Source: an uncultured Pelagibacteraceae bacterium (GTDB lineage Bacteria > Pseudomonadota > Alphaproteobacteria > Pelagibacterales > Pelagibacteraceae). Taken from it: 64,000 bases of DNA. Positions within the stretch are counted from its first letter, which is position 1, and the number at the start of each line of letters is the position of its first letter. Below, piece after piece: positions 9,978 through 17,248 of this stretch. The notes under the pieces are model-generated. The model had not been told where the DNA came from. It saw only the letters and a program-made list of their open reading frames with translations, and did not search any database. Both the position numbers and the translations under genes were made by a program. The stretch spans positions 81,998 to 145,997 of the forward strand of contig CACFJT010000002.1 in the NCBI GenBank assembly GCA_902566705.1. The letters run 5' to 3'.

Positions 9978-10050
9978 AAAGTAATTAACTTAATATTTTA
10001 TAAGTTAAATTACATCAAAAACTTTGATATATGGAATATATTATTTTAAT

Positions 10051-10127
10051 GGACCGCTGGCCAAATTGGATAAGGCGCTCGGCTACGAACCGGGAGACTC
10101 CAGATTCGAGTTCTGGGCGGTCCACCA
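10051..10127 (+). tRNA. tRNA-Arg (anticodon ACG)
   Basis: Folds as a complete cloverleaf: acceptor GGACCGC with GCGGTCC, D arm GCC...GGC, anticodon stem CTCGG/CCGGG (one T-G pair) with loop CTACGAA, and T arm CCAGA-TTCGAGT-TCTGG. Loop positions 34-36 are ACG, giving tRNA-Arg that would read CGN codons after A-to-I editing by TadA. The 3' CCA is encoded (10125-10127). Confidence 0.97.
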
Positions 10128-10141
10128 AAAAGGAATTAGAA

Positions 10142-10240
10142 ATGTTTGATTGGCTTTTAAAAGCATCCTTACAAAAATCAGTAATATATTTTTTTATAAT
10201 TATTTTAATTATTTTATTAATCTTAACTTTTGTATTATAA
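10142..10240 (+). CDS. Possible 32-residue single-span membrane peptide
   Basis: A short frame begins 14 bases after the tRNA-Arg CCA end and stops 6 bases before the thioesterase gene. It would encode a peptide starting MFDWLLKASLQKSVIYF, followed by an uninterrupted Ile/Leu-rich membrane helix reaching the C-terminus. An AAGGA Shine-Dalgarno sequence sits 7 bases before the ATG, stronger than for most genes here. The same frame is open through the tRNA, but translation from upstream makes no sense. It could be a real microprotein co-transcribed with the thioesterase, or chance in AT-rich DNA. Function unknown. Confidence 0.45.
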   Translation: MFDWLLKASLQKSVIYFFIIILIILLILTFVL

Positions 10241-10246
10241 AAAATT

Positions 10247-10672
10247 ATGAGTAATAAATTTGAGCAAATAAGTATTAAACCTGGATTTATGAAACACAAT
10301 GGGGGTGTTTTATTTAGATCTATTTCAGAAAATGAATACGAATTTAAGTCAACAATTAATGAAAATCATTTAAATGCTGCTGGAATAACTCATGGAGGCT
10401 ATTTATCCGCATTAATAGATGCAGGGGCAGGAACTGCTGCACATAGAGCTGCTGGAAATGCTCCATGTGTAACCATTTCTTTAGATATTAAATTTATAGG
10501 TGCTTCAAAAGTTGGAGATGAAATTATTGGTCATACAAAAATTTTAAAAAAAACAAATACTCTTGTCTTTTTATTTTGTGAACTAAAATGTAATGATAAA
10601 ATCATAACTTCTGCATCAGGTGTATGGAAAATTATAAAAATAAAACCTTCTAATTTAGGACCTGGTGGTTAA
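10247..10672 (+). CDS. PaaI-type hotdog-fold thioesterase
   Basis: Small acyl-CoA thioesterase of 141 residues. The family core is visible: an N-terminal helix region, then AAGITHGGYLSALIDAGAGTAAH (residues about 44-66), the HGG-containing hotdog helix that binds and hydrolyses the thioester, followed by the paired beta strands ISLDIKFIGASKVGDEIIG. Members hydrolyse aryl- or acyl-CoA, often as housekeeping to free trapped CoA. It lies between thiolase and acetoacetyl-CoA synthetase genes but on the opposite strand. Substrate not determinable. Confidence 0.85.
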   Translation: MSNKFEQISIKPGFMKHNGGVLFRSISENEYEFKSTINENHLNAAGITHGGYLSALIDAGAGTAAHRAAGNAPCVTISLDIKFIGASKVGDEIIGHTKILKKTNTLVFLFCELKCNDKIITSASGVWKIIKIKPSNLGPGG

Positions 10673-10682
10673 TTTTTTATAT

Positions 10683-12644
10683 TTAAATATTTAATTCTTT
10701 TATATTACCATATTGTTCAAGGGCTTCGGGATTTGCTAAAGCTTCTATGTTTTTAATTTCAGTTCCTTCTATTTTACTTTTAACTGCAAGTTCAACTATT
10801 TTACCACTTTTTGTTCGAGGAATATCTTTAACAACAATAATTTTATTTGGAACATGTCTAGGAGATGCATTTTTTTTTATTTGTAATTTTATTTTGTTAA
10901 TTAATTCTGCTGTTAATAAATAATTTTTGCTCATTACAATAAATAAAACTATTCTAACATCATTATCCCATGATTGTCCTACAACGATAGATTCTTTTAT
11001 TTCTTTAAACTTTTCAACTTCTGAGTATATCTCTGCTGTTCCAAGTCGAACACCTCCTGGATTTAAGGTGGTATCTGATCTTCCATGAATTATATACCCA
11101 CCATTATTCTTTTTTTCCGCGTAATCTCCATGGTGCCATATATTTTTAAATTTATTGAAATAAGCATTCTTAAATTTAATATCATTTTTATCATTCCAAA
11201 ACTTTAAAGGCATTGATGGAAAGGAATTTTTACAAACAAGCTCTCCTCTAATATTTTTTAAAGATTTTCCTTTATCACTTAGAACATCTACATCTAAAGC
11301 CAAACCATTGTTTTGTATTTCTCCTATATTTACTGGCTGATATAAATTTCCTAATACAAAGCATGAAACAATGTCAGTACCACCAGAAATAGATGACAAG
11401 TGTAAATTTTTTTTGATGTGCTTATAAACATATTTAAAACTTTCCTTTGAAAGAGGTGACCCAGTTGAACAAATTGTTCTTAACTTATTAAGTTTGAATT
11501 TATATTTTAATTTTGGCTTAAGCTTTCTCAAAGCATCTAAATACTTTGCGCTTATGCCGAATAAAGTTATTTTTTCTTTTTGTGCTATTTTCAAAAGCAA
11601 ATCAGATGATTTAAACATTGGATATCCATCAAACAGAACAATAGAGGCTCTAGAAGCCAATGAACTAACTAACCAATTCCACATCATCCATCCACATGTC
11701 GTAAAATAAAAAACGTTATCATTTTCTTTAATATTACAATGTAATTGATGTTCCTTCATGTGCTGGATTAAAACGCCACCAGATCTGTGACATATACATT
11801 TTGGTTTTCCAGTAGTTCCGCTTGAATATAATATTGCTAACTCTGTTTCAAAATCAAATCTTTTAAAATCAATTTTTTTAGAATTAATTTGCATTAATTT
11901 ATTCCATTTAAATAAATTAATTTTTTTAAATCTATTTTTATTCTTAATAAACTTTTTTCCAGGATAACTATTAATTACAACACTTTTGATTGATGGTATT
12001 GTTTTTAAAATCTCTGGAAGTCTTTTTAAAATATCTATTTTTTTTCCATTATAAAAATACTGATCAGTGATGAATAAAATTTTAGGTTTAATTTGAGAAA
12101 ATCTTTCTATAACTCCTTTTGAGCCAAAATCAGGACTACAAGATGACCAAATACCCCCTAAAGAAGTCGTGGCAATGAATGCCTCAACTGTTTCAATAGT
12201 ATTAGGCATATAGGCTGCAACTCTATCTCCTTTTTTAATATTTATTTTTTTAAAAAATTTTAAAATTTTACTAGTATTTAAATTTAATTGTCTCCATGAT
12301 CTTTCTTCTCTAAATCCATTTTCACTTATAAAAGTAACTGCTTTTTCTTGATTGTTTTTCGACAATAAATTTTCACCAAAGTTCAATTTGCTACCTGGTA
12401 AAAATAAATTTTTATAAAAAATTTTTGATTTTTTAAATTTTTTTTTACTTTTAGTTCCTTTAATTTTGCTAAAATCCCAAAATTTACTCCAAAACTCAGG
12501 GGAATTTTTAATACTCCAATTTAATAACTTTTTATAATTTCTGTTAAATTTTTTATTTAAGTTTTTTGAAATATAATTTTCAAAAGCAAATAAATTGGAA
12601 TTTCTTTTTTCAGTCAAAGAGGGTTGCCAAAGTTTTTTACTCAT
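10683..12644 (-). CDS. Acetoacetyl-CoA synthetase
   Basis: AMP-forming ligase that activates acetoacetate with ATP and CoA. The 653 residues and the N-terminal extension before the adenylation domain (SPEFWSKFWDFSKIKG) match acetoacetate-CoA ligases rather than acetyl-CoA synthetases. The ATP-binding P-loop reads AILYSSGTTGKPKCICH near residues 271-287. SISGGTDIVSCFV carries the family's GGTD motif and YIIHGRSDTTLNPGGVRLG the hinge. The catalytic Lys of the C-terminal domain is in IPRTKSGKIVE near residue 615. With the nearby thiolase it could turn acetoacetate into two acetyl-CoA. It is convergent with the thioesterase gene, 10 bases away. Confidence 0.92.
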   Translation of the reverse strand: MSKKLWQPSLTEKRNSNLFAFENYISKNLNKKFNRNYKKLLNWSIKNSPEFWSKFWDFSKIKGTKSKKKFKKSKIFYKNLFLPGSKLNFGENLLSKNNQEKAVTFISENGFREERSWRQLNLNTSKILKFFKKINIKKGDRVAAYMPNTIETVEAFIATTSLGGIWSSCSPDFGSKGVIERFSQIKPKILFITDQYFYNGKKIDILKRLPEILKTIPSIKSVVINSYPGKKFIKNKNRFKKINLFKWNKLMQINSKKIDFKRFDFETELAILYSSGTTGKPKCICHRSGGVLIQHMKEHQLHCNIKENDNVFYFTTCGWMMWNWLVSSLASRASIVLFDGYPMFKSSDLLLKIAQKEKITLFGISAKYLDALRKLKPKLKYKFKLNKLRTICSTGSPLSKESFKYVYKHIKKNLHLSSISGGTDIVSCFVLGNLYQPVNIGEIQNNGLALDVDVLSDKGKSLKNIRGELVCKNSFPSMPLKFWNDKNDIKFKNAYFNKFKNIWHHGDYAEKKNNGGYIIHGRSDTTLNPGGVRLGTAEIYSEVEKFKEIKESIVVGQSWDNDVRIVLFIVMSKNYLLTAELINKIKLQIKKNASPRHVPNKIIVVKDIPRTKSGKIVELAVKSKIEGTEIKNIEALANPEALEQYGNIKELNI

Positions 12645-12691
12645 TTTATTAAATTAAATTACTGATATAGAATTAATCTTATTTATGATAA

Positions 12692-12719
12692 TCTCATTAT
12701 TATTTATAAGAAAATGAGA
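12692..12719. other. Inverted repeat in the AACS/helicase spacer
   Basis: TCTCATT and AATGAGA form a 7-bp stem with a 14-base loop inside the 173-base divergent spacer. It is followed by ACTTTTTACC. As a terminator it would be weak, and neither flanking gene ends here, so a regulatory role or chance are both possible. No other signal was recognised in the spacer. Confidence 0.25.
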
Positions 12720-12817
12720 ACTTTTTACCCTCCGATTCGATCATGTTTTAGTCCATTTTTGTTCTTTAGCTGTAACAATATCTGGTAGGTAAAAAAAAGG
12801 AAGCACAAAAGATAGAA

Positions 12818-15298
12818 ATGACTAAAAGTAAAATTACAGCTGTTCTGGGTCCTACCAATACGGGCAAAACCCATCTTGCTATTGAAACTATGCTTTCATT
12901 TGAGAGTGGTATGATTGGCTTTCCACTTAGATTACTTGCAAGAGAAGTATATGACAAAGTAATAAAGAAAATAAGTTTAGATAAAGTAGCACTTATAACT
13001 GGAGAAGAAAAAATAATTCCAACCAATGCAAAATATTTTTTGTGTACCGTCGAATCTATGCCAATTGACAAACATCTGGAGTTTGTTGGTGTGGACGAAA
13101 TTCAAATGTGCTCTGATCATGAAAGAGGTCATATTTTTACGGATAGACTTTTGAATATGAGAGGAGAAAAACTTACAATGCTGATGGGTTCAAGTACAAT
13201 TAAAAATATCATTTCAAAATTAGATGGGGATATTGAATTTATTAACAAAGAAAGACTATCTAAACTTACCTACGCTGGTCATAAAAAAATATCAAGAATT
13301 GACAGAAAAACAGCAATCATTGCATTTTCAGCGGAGGAGGTTTATGCCATTGCTGAGTTAATAAGGAGACAAAAGGGCGGTGCAGCAATTGTAATGGGAT
13401 CACTTAGCCCTAAAACAAGAAATGCTCAAGTTGAATTATATCAATCTGGCGATGTTGATTTTTTAGTGGCAACTGATGCGATTGGAATGGGAATAAATAT
13501 GGATTTAGATTTTGTTTATTTTTCAAATGTTAAGAAATTTGATGGAAAAAAATTAAGAAAATTAAATCTTTCTGAAATAGGTCAAATAGCAGGTAGAGCT
13601 GGAAGGTACCTTAACGATGGAAGTTTTGGTATTACTGGTGATTGCAAAGAGATACCTCCAGAGGAAGTAGAGTTATTAGAAAATCATAAATTTGAAGAAA
13701 TTAGAACTTTGTTTTGGAGAAATTCAAATCTTAATTTTAATAATCCAAATAGTTTAATTAAAAGTTTGGAAGAAAAACCTCAGGTGGAATGGCTAAGAAA
13801 AATTCATGAATGTGAGGACGAAAAAGCGCTAAAATATTTTTTAAAAGATCAAAAAATTTTAAATATAGGATTTGATGAGAAAACTTTAATGCTTTTATGG
13901 GAATGTTGCCAAATACCTGATTTTGTTAAAAAAACATACGGAAATCATTTTGAGGTAATTTGGAATGTGTTTAAATTTTTAACTAGCAAAAAAAGACTAA
14001 TTTCTGAAGATTATATGAGATTACAGCTTATGAAACTAGATAAATTAGATGGAAATGTAGATTCTTTATCAAATAGAATTGCAAATGTCAGAACTTGGTC
14101 ATATGTTTCGAATAAAAATAATTGGGTAGAAAATCAAAGTTATTGGATAGAAAAAACTAAACACTTAGAAGATAGACTTTCAGACAGATTGCATGAAGAA
14201 CTTACTAAAACTTTTATTGACAAAAGAGCAAGTGTACTTGCTAGAGGTTTAAAACAAGATATGGAATTTAAAACTGAAATTTTACAAAACAACGACGTTA
14301 AAATTGACGATCAATTTATTGGAAAGATAAAAGGACTAAAATTAGAACTAGATCTGAAAAAAGGTGCTTTGGAAACAGATATTAAATCTCTAAAAAAAGC
14401 TGCCAGACAAACTATTGGCCCAGAATTAGAAAAACGTGTTCAATCAATAATTGATACGGGATTAGTAAATTTGAATGAAGACTTTAAAATTTACTGGAAT
14501 GATTTCCCAATTGCCAAATTAACACCAGGTAATGACTATTTAAATCCTAATTTTGATTTAATCGTTGATGATGTTATTAAACAAAATACTAAAGAGAAAT
14601 TAAACTATTACATTAACAAATGGATACATGCAAAAATAAATAACGTTCTTAAAAGTTTAATCGATTTAAAAAATATAAAAGAAAATAATTCATCAATTAA
14701 AGCACTTGCATACCAACTCTATGAAAATAATGGAGTATTAAAAAGAGACCAAGTGTCTGAATACTTAAAAAACCTGGAACAAAATGAAAGAAAAATTCTT
14801 AGAGATTTAGGGGTAAAGTTTGGAAGATATCATGTGTTCCTTTATCAATTAATCAAACCAGAAGCAGTATCTTTGCGAACATTACTATGGAAAAATTTTT
14901 ATCAAAAATTTCATAATTTAAAACCACCTACCTTCGGTTTGAATTTTTTAGACTATAAAGAAATAAAAAATAAAAACTTTATGCTTTTGTGTGGATTTGA
15001 AAGATTTGACAATTTTTTTGTGAGAATTGATATTTTGGAAAGATTATTTGTATTAATAATAAATTCTAGTTCAAAAGAAAATTCTGAAGTAAAATTAGTT
15101 CCAGAAATGTTAAATCTTTTAGGATGTAGTAAAGATAATTTCAAAAAATTACTTCAAAAGATGAATTACAAAATATTTGAGAAAGGAAATGAAACATTTT
15201 TTAAATATAGCCCTGTTAAGAAGTTTAAAAAAATTAACACGAAGAAAATCTCAAATGAAAACCCATTTAAAATATTAAAAAATTTAAATTTGAATTAA
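12818..15298 (+). CDS. SUV3-like superfamily 2 RNA helicase
   Basis: ATP-dependent helicase of 826 residues related to mitochondrial SUV3, a family regularly found in alphaproteobacteria, probably acting in RNA turnover. Motif I is GPTNTGKTHLA (residues 12-22), motif II VDEIQM, and motifs V/VI are ATDAIGMGINM and QIAGRAGRY, all in the first 270 residues. A long helical C-terminal half follows and ends in a Lys-rich tail. It opens a tight gene string with a TerB-like protein, ferredoxin FdxA and CarD. In many alphaproteobacteria a small S4-domain RNA-binding gene sits directly after it; here a TerB-like gene takes that place. Confidence 0.88.
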   Translation: MTKSKITAVLGPTNTGKTHLAIETMLSFESGMIGFPLRLLAREVYDKVIKKISLDKVALITGEEKIIPTNAKYFLCTVESMPIDKHLEFVGVDEIQMCSDHERGHIFTDRLLNMRGEKLTMLMGSSTIKNIISKLDGDIEFINKERLSKLTYAGHKKISRIDRKTAIIAFSAEEVYAIAELIRRQKGGAAIVMGSLSPKTRNAQVELYQSGDVDFLVATDAIGMGINMDLDFVYFSNVKKFDGKKLRKLNLSEIGQIAGRAGRYLNDGSFGITGDCKEIPPEEVELLENHKFEEIRTLFWRNSNLNFNNPNSLIKSLEEKPQVEWLRKIHECEDEKALKYFLKDQKILNIGFDEKTLMLLWECCQIPDFVKKTYGNHFEVIWNVFKFLTSKKRLISEDYMRLQLMKLDKLDGNVDSLSNRIANVRTWSYVSNKNNWVENQSYWIEKTKHLEDRLSDRLHEELTKTFIDKRASVLARGLKQDMEFKTEILQNNDVKIDDQFIGKIKGLKLELDLKKGALETDIKSLKKAARQTIGPELEKRVQSIIDTGLVNLNEDFKIYWNDFPIAKLTPGNDYLNPNFDLIVDDVIKQNTKEKLNYYINKWIHAKINNVLKSLIDLKNIKENNSSIKALAYQLYENNGVLKRDQVSEYLKNLEQNERKILRDLGVKFGRYHVFLYQLIKPEAVSLRTLLWKNFYQKFHNLKPPTFGLNFLDYKEIKNKNFMLLCGFERFDNFFVRIDILERLFVLIINSSSKENSEVKLVPEMLNLLGCSKDNFKKLLQKMNYKIFEKGNETFFKYSPVKKFKKINTKKISNENPFKILKNLNLN

Positions 15299-15299
15299 A

Positions 15300-15710
15300 A
15301 TGTTTTTTAAAAAGGAAGAAATAAAAAATAATGAATTTCTAACTAAAGTTTGTGCTTTACTAATTCATGCTGCTAAAATTGATGAGAATTATACAGATAA
15401 AGAGGAAGAAATTATTAAAAAAACGCTAAATGAGCTTGGTTTAGAAGATGAAAATATTTCCAAAACCATTGAAGAAGCAAAAGTAATTGAGGAAAACTCA
15501 AATCAAATTTTAGATTTTACTAGAAAGGTAAAAAATTTGCCTGAGCAAGATAAGATTAAAATCGTAGAGGCTTTATGGTCTATCATTTACTCAAACAAAG
15601 ATGCTGATATATACGAAACTAATTTAATGAGACGACTTGCGGGATTACTTTATATTGACAATAAAACAATGGGCGATATTAAAGAAAAAGTTAAACAAAA
15701 CTCACTATGA
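15300..15710 (+). CDS. TerB-like acidic helical protein
   Basis: 136 residues with the pattern of the TerB/DjlA-N fold: [20 protein letters not shown] near 14-33 and again [19 protein letters not shown] further on, each with the D-x-x-x-x-x-E acidic motif that may bind metal. No signal peptide or membrane helix. It starts 2 bases after the helicase stop and overlaps fdxA by 4 bases (ATGA), so it is surely co-expressed with both. Tellurite resistance is only the family's historical name; the role here is unknown, possibly redox- or envelope-stress related. Confidence 0.75.
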   Translation: MFFKKEEIKNNEFLTKVCALLIHAAKIDENYTDKEEEIIKKTLNELGLEDENISKTIEEAKVIEENSNQILDFTRKVKNLPEQDKIKIVEALWSIIYSNKDADIYETNLMRRLAGLLYIDNKTMGDIKEKVKQNSL

Positions 15711-16033
15711 CATATATCGTTAACGACAATTGTATTAAGTGCAAATTAACAGACTGTGTTGATGTCTGCCCAGTCGATTGCTTTTACGAAGGTAAAAATA
15801 TGCTTGTAATTAAACCCGATGAGTGTATAGATTGTGGCGTTTGCGAGCCAGAATGTCCTGTCGATGCCATTAAAGCAGACACTGAACCTGGAAGTGAAAA
15901 ATGGTTAGAGATCAATAAAAAATACTCTGAAATCTGGCCTAACATAAGTGAAAAAAAAGATCCACCAGCGGATCACGAAAAATTTAAAAATGAGCAAAAT
16001 AAGTACGAAAAATATTTTAAAGAAAATCTTTAA
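15707..16033 (+). CDS. fdxA: Seven-iron ferredoxin FdxA
   Basis: Small electron carrier of 108 residues with two cluster motifs. [17 protein letters not shown] near residues 9-25 provides ligands of a 3Fe-4S/4Fe-4S pair, and [12 protein letters not shown] near 40-51 provides a full 4Fe-4S set. The C-terminal part ([16 protein letters not shown]) is the conserved tail of alphaproteobacterial FdxA. Its last bases overlap the start of the carD frame by 44 bases if the ATG chosen for carD is right. The FdxA-CarD pair is conserved in the class. Confidence 0.95.
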   Translation: MTYIVNDNCIKCKLTDCVDVCPVDCFYEGKNMLVIKPDECIDCGVCEPECPVDAIKADTEPGSEKWLEINKKYSEIWPNISEKKDPPADHEKFKNEQNKYEKYFKENL

Positions 16034-16895
16034 AAGCAAAACAGATAAAAAAGTGAAAAAAAAAGTTTCTAAAAAGAAGGTTGTCAAAGTAAAAAAAAAT
16101 GTAAAAGCCAAAAAAGTTAAAAAAGCTAAAAAAATTATATCAAAAAAAACCAAAAAAATTGTTAAAAAGATTTCTGCTAAAGCAACAAAAACAAAAAAAA
16201 ATATTAAAGTTGCAGAAACAAATGCTGATCCAAAAGTAGATAATTTAAGAATTTCAAAAACAAATGAAATCAAACCAGAAATAAAAAAGGTAAAAAAACA
16301 AGAAAGTGAAAAAAGAGAATATAAAATTAAAGACCATGTTGTTTATCCAAAACATGGTGTTGGCCAAATTACTGAATTTAAGAAGATCAACATTGGTGGA
16401 ATTGATGTTGAGACTTATGTGATAAAATTTGAAAAAGATAAAGCTAACGGAATGGTACCAGTAAATAAGCAATCACACCTAAGGCCTTTAGCAACTATAA
16501 ATCAAGTAAATAAATCTATATCAATATTAAAAAGTAAACCTAAAATAAAAAGGTCTATGTGGAGCAGAAGAGCTCAAGAGTATGAAGCTAAAATTTCTTC
16601 TGGTAAAATATATGAACTAGCAGAAGTAGTGAGGGATTTAAATAAAGGTGACGATATAATGGTTGACCAATCTTACAGTGAAAGACAATTATTTGAAAAG
16701 GCTTATGAAAGATTATCATCAGAATTTCAAATTGTACTAAATGTATCAATTGAAGATACGCAAAAAAAATTGGATAAAGCTCTTAAACGAAACCAAACTA
16801 ATCAAACTCAACAAACAACAATTTCTAAAACACCCACTTCAGACTTACCTGAAGAAGAATCCATCTCTGATACAGAAGAAACTATTGAAGAATAA
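15990..16895 (+). CDS. carD: CarD-family transcription regulator with long Lys-rich N-terminal tail
   Basis: CarD proteins bind RNA polymerase through an N-terminal RID domain and stabilise open promoter complexes. Here the conserved part, starting [20 protein letters not shown], begins only at about residue 111 of 301 and runs to about 270; an acidic Ser/Thr/Glu tail follows. The first 110 residues are extraordinarily Lys-rich (runs such as [11 protein letters not shown]), resembling histone H1 tails. ATG 15990 is chosen because it gives MSKISTKN; an in-frame ATG at 15948 would deepen the overlap with fdxA. There is no other ATG before the CarD domain, so a shorter protein would need GTG/TTG/ATT. 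The exact start is therefore uncertain. Confidence 0.85.
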   Translation: MSKISTKNILKKIFKSKTDKKVKKKVSKKKVVKVKKNVKAKKVKKAKKIISKKTKKIVKKISAKATKTKKNIKVAETNADPKVDNLRISKTNEIKPEIKKVKKQESEKREYKIKDHVVYPKHGVGQITEFKKINIGGIDVETYVIKFEKDKANGMVPVNKQSHLRPLATINQVNKSISILKSKPKIKRSMWSRRAQEYEAKISSGKIYELAEVVRDLNKGDDIMVDQSYSERQLFEKAYERLSSEFQIVLNVSIEDTQKKLDKALKRNQTNQTQQTTISKTPTSDLPEEESISDTEETIEE

Positions 16896-16897
16896 AA

Positions 16898-16936
16898 AAA
16901 ACGCCTCTCACACAAAAAGTTATGAGAAGCGTTTTT
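16898..16936. terminator. Bidirectional intrinsic terminator between carD and the Lys/Arg miniprotein gene
   Basis: AAAACGCCTCTCA (16898-16910) pairs with TGAGAAGCGTTTT (16923-16935) as a 13-bp stem with one C-A mismatch and a 12-base loop. A-runs on the left and T-runs on the right make it functional on both strands, serving the two converging genes. It begins two bases after the carD stop codon and ends 20 bases before the end of the convergent gene. Confidence 0.85.
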
Positions 16937-16955
16937 AATAAAGAATACTAAGTTA

Positions 16956-17048
16956 CTATTTTCTTCTTCTTTTTTTTGCTTTTTTCTTAGCTTTTTTCTT
17001 AGCTTTTTTCTTAGTTTTCTTTGCCGCTTTTTTTCTTTTCTTAGGCAT
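16956..17048 (-). CDS. 30-residue Lys/Arg-rich miniprotein
   Basis: A short gene encodes 30 residues beginning MPKKRKKAAKKTKKK, then repeated AKKK units and an RRRK end; all but a handful of residues are Lys, Arg or Ala. It resembles a free-standing histone H1-like tail and probably binds nucleic acid. Evidence that it is a gene: a good Shine-Dalgarno sequence (AAGGGAG, 8 bases before the ATG on this strand), its own upstream spacer with a perfect dyad at 17072-17090, and a terminator just beyond its stop. The three AKKK units are encoded by a 12-base direct repeat. Similarity to the tail of the adjacent CarD is striking, but homology cannot be claimed from such biased sequence. Confidence 0.75.
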   Translation of the reverse strand: MPKKRKKAAKKTKKKAKKKAKKKAKKRRRK

Positions 17049-17071
17049 CTTTAGCTCCCTTTTTTAGTTAA

Positions 17072-17090
17072 ACGAATCAAATTGATTCGT
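17072..17090. promoter_or_regulatory. Perfect 9-bp palindrome upstream of the Lys/Arg miniprotein gene
   Basis: ACGAATCAA-A-TTGATTCGT is perfectly symmetrical over 19 bases and begins 23 bases upstream of the miniprotein ATG. One central base is too little for a stable hairpin loop, so a dimeric-protein operator is more likely than an RNA structure. The remaining ~160 bases up to the acyl-CoA synthetase gene are A/T-rich with no recognisable gene. Confidence 0.5.
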
Positions 17091-17248
17091 AATTACTATA
17101 TTTTTATTTTTTTCTATAAGTTATGTCAATTCTTTAATTAAAAGTTAAAAATTAAAAATAATATTTTTAAATTTTTATTTTTATTTAACTTTTTTTTATT
17201 AATTTAGTTAATGTTTATGCGGCTAATAAACAATTTAATTTAAGTAAT

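Noticed and set aside
10031..10141. Upstream extension of the 32-codon frame
   Set aside because: The extension translates the tRNA gene itself; only the part after 10142 could be a gene.
10015..10299. Open frame on the minus strand across tRNA-Arg
   Set aside because: It runs antisense through the whole tRNA and into the thioesterase start; no ribosome site or recognisable protein.
12766..13071. Minus-strand frame over the helicase start
   Set aside because: Antisense shadow of the helicase Walker A region, with no signature of its own.
15905..16273. Phe/Leu-rich minus-strand frame
   Set aside because: It is the antisense of Lys-rich codons (AAA/AAG read as TTT/CTT) of the carD tail and only appears membrane-like.
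16977..17010. 12-base direct repeat (CTTTTTTCTTAG-like) as a microsatellite
   Set aside because: It is fully explained as codons of the repeated AKKK units in the Lys/Arg miniprotein.
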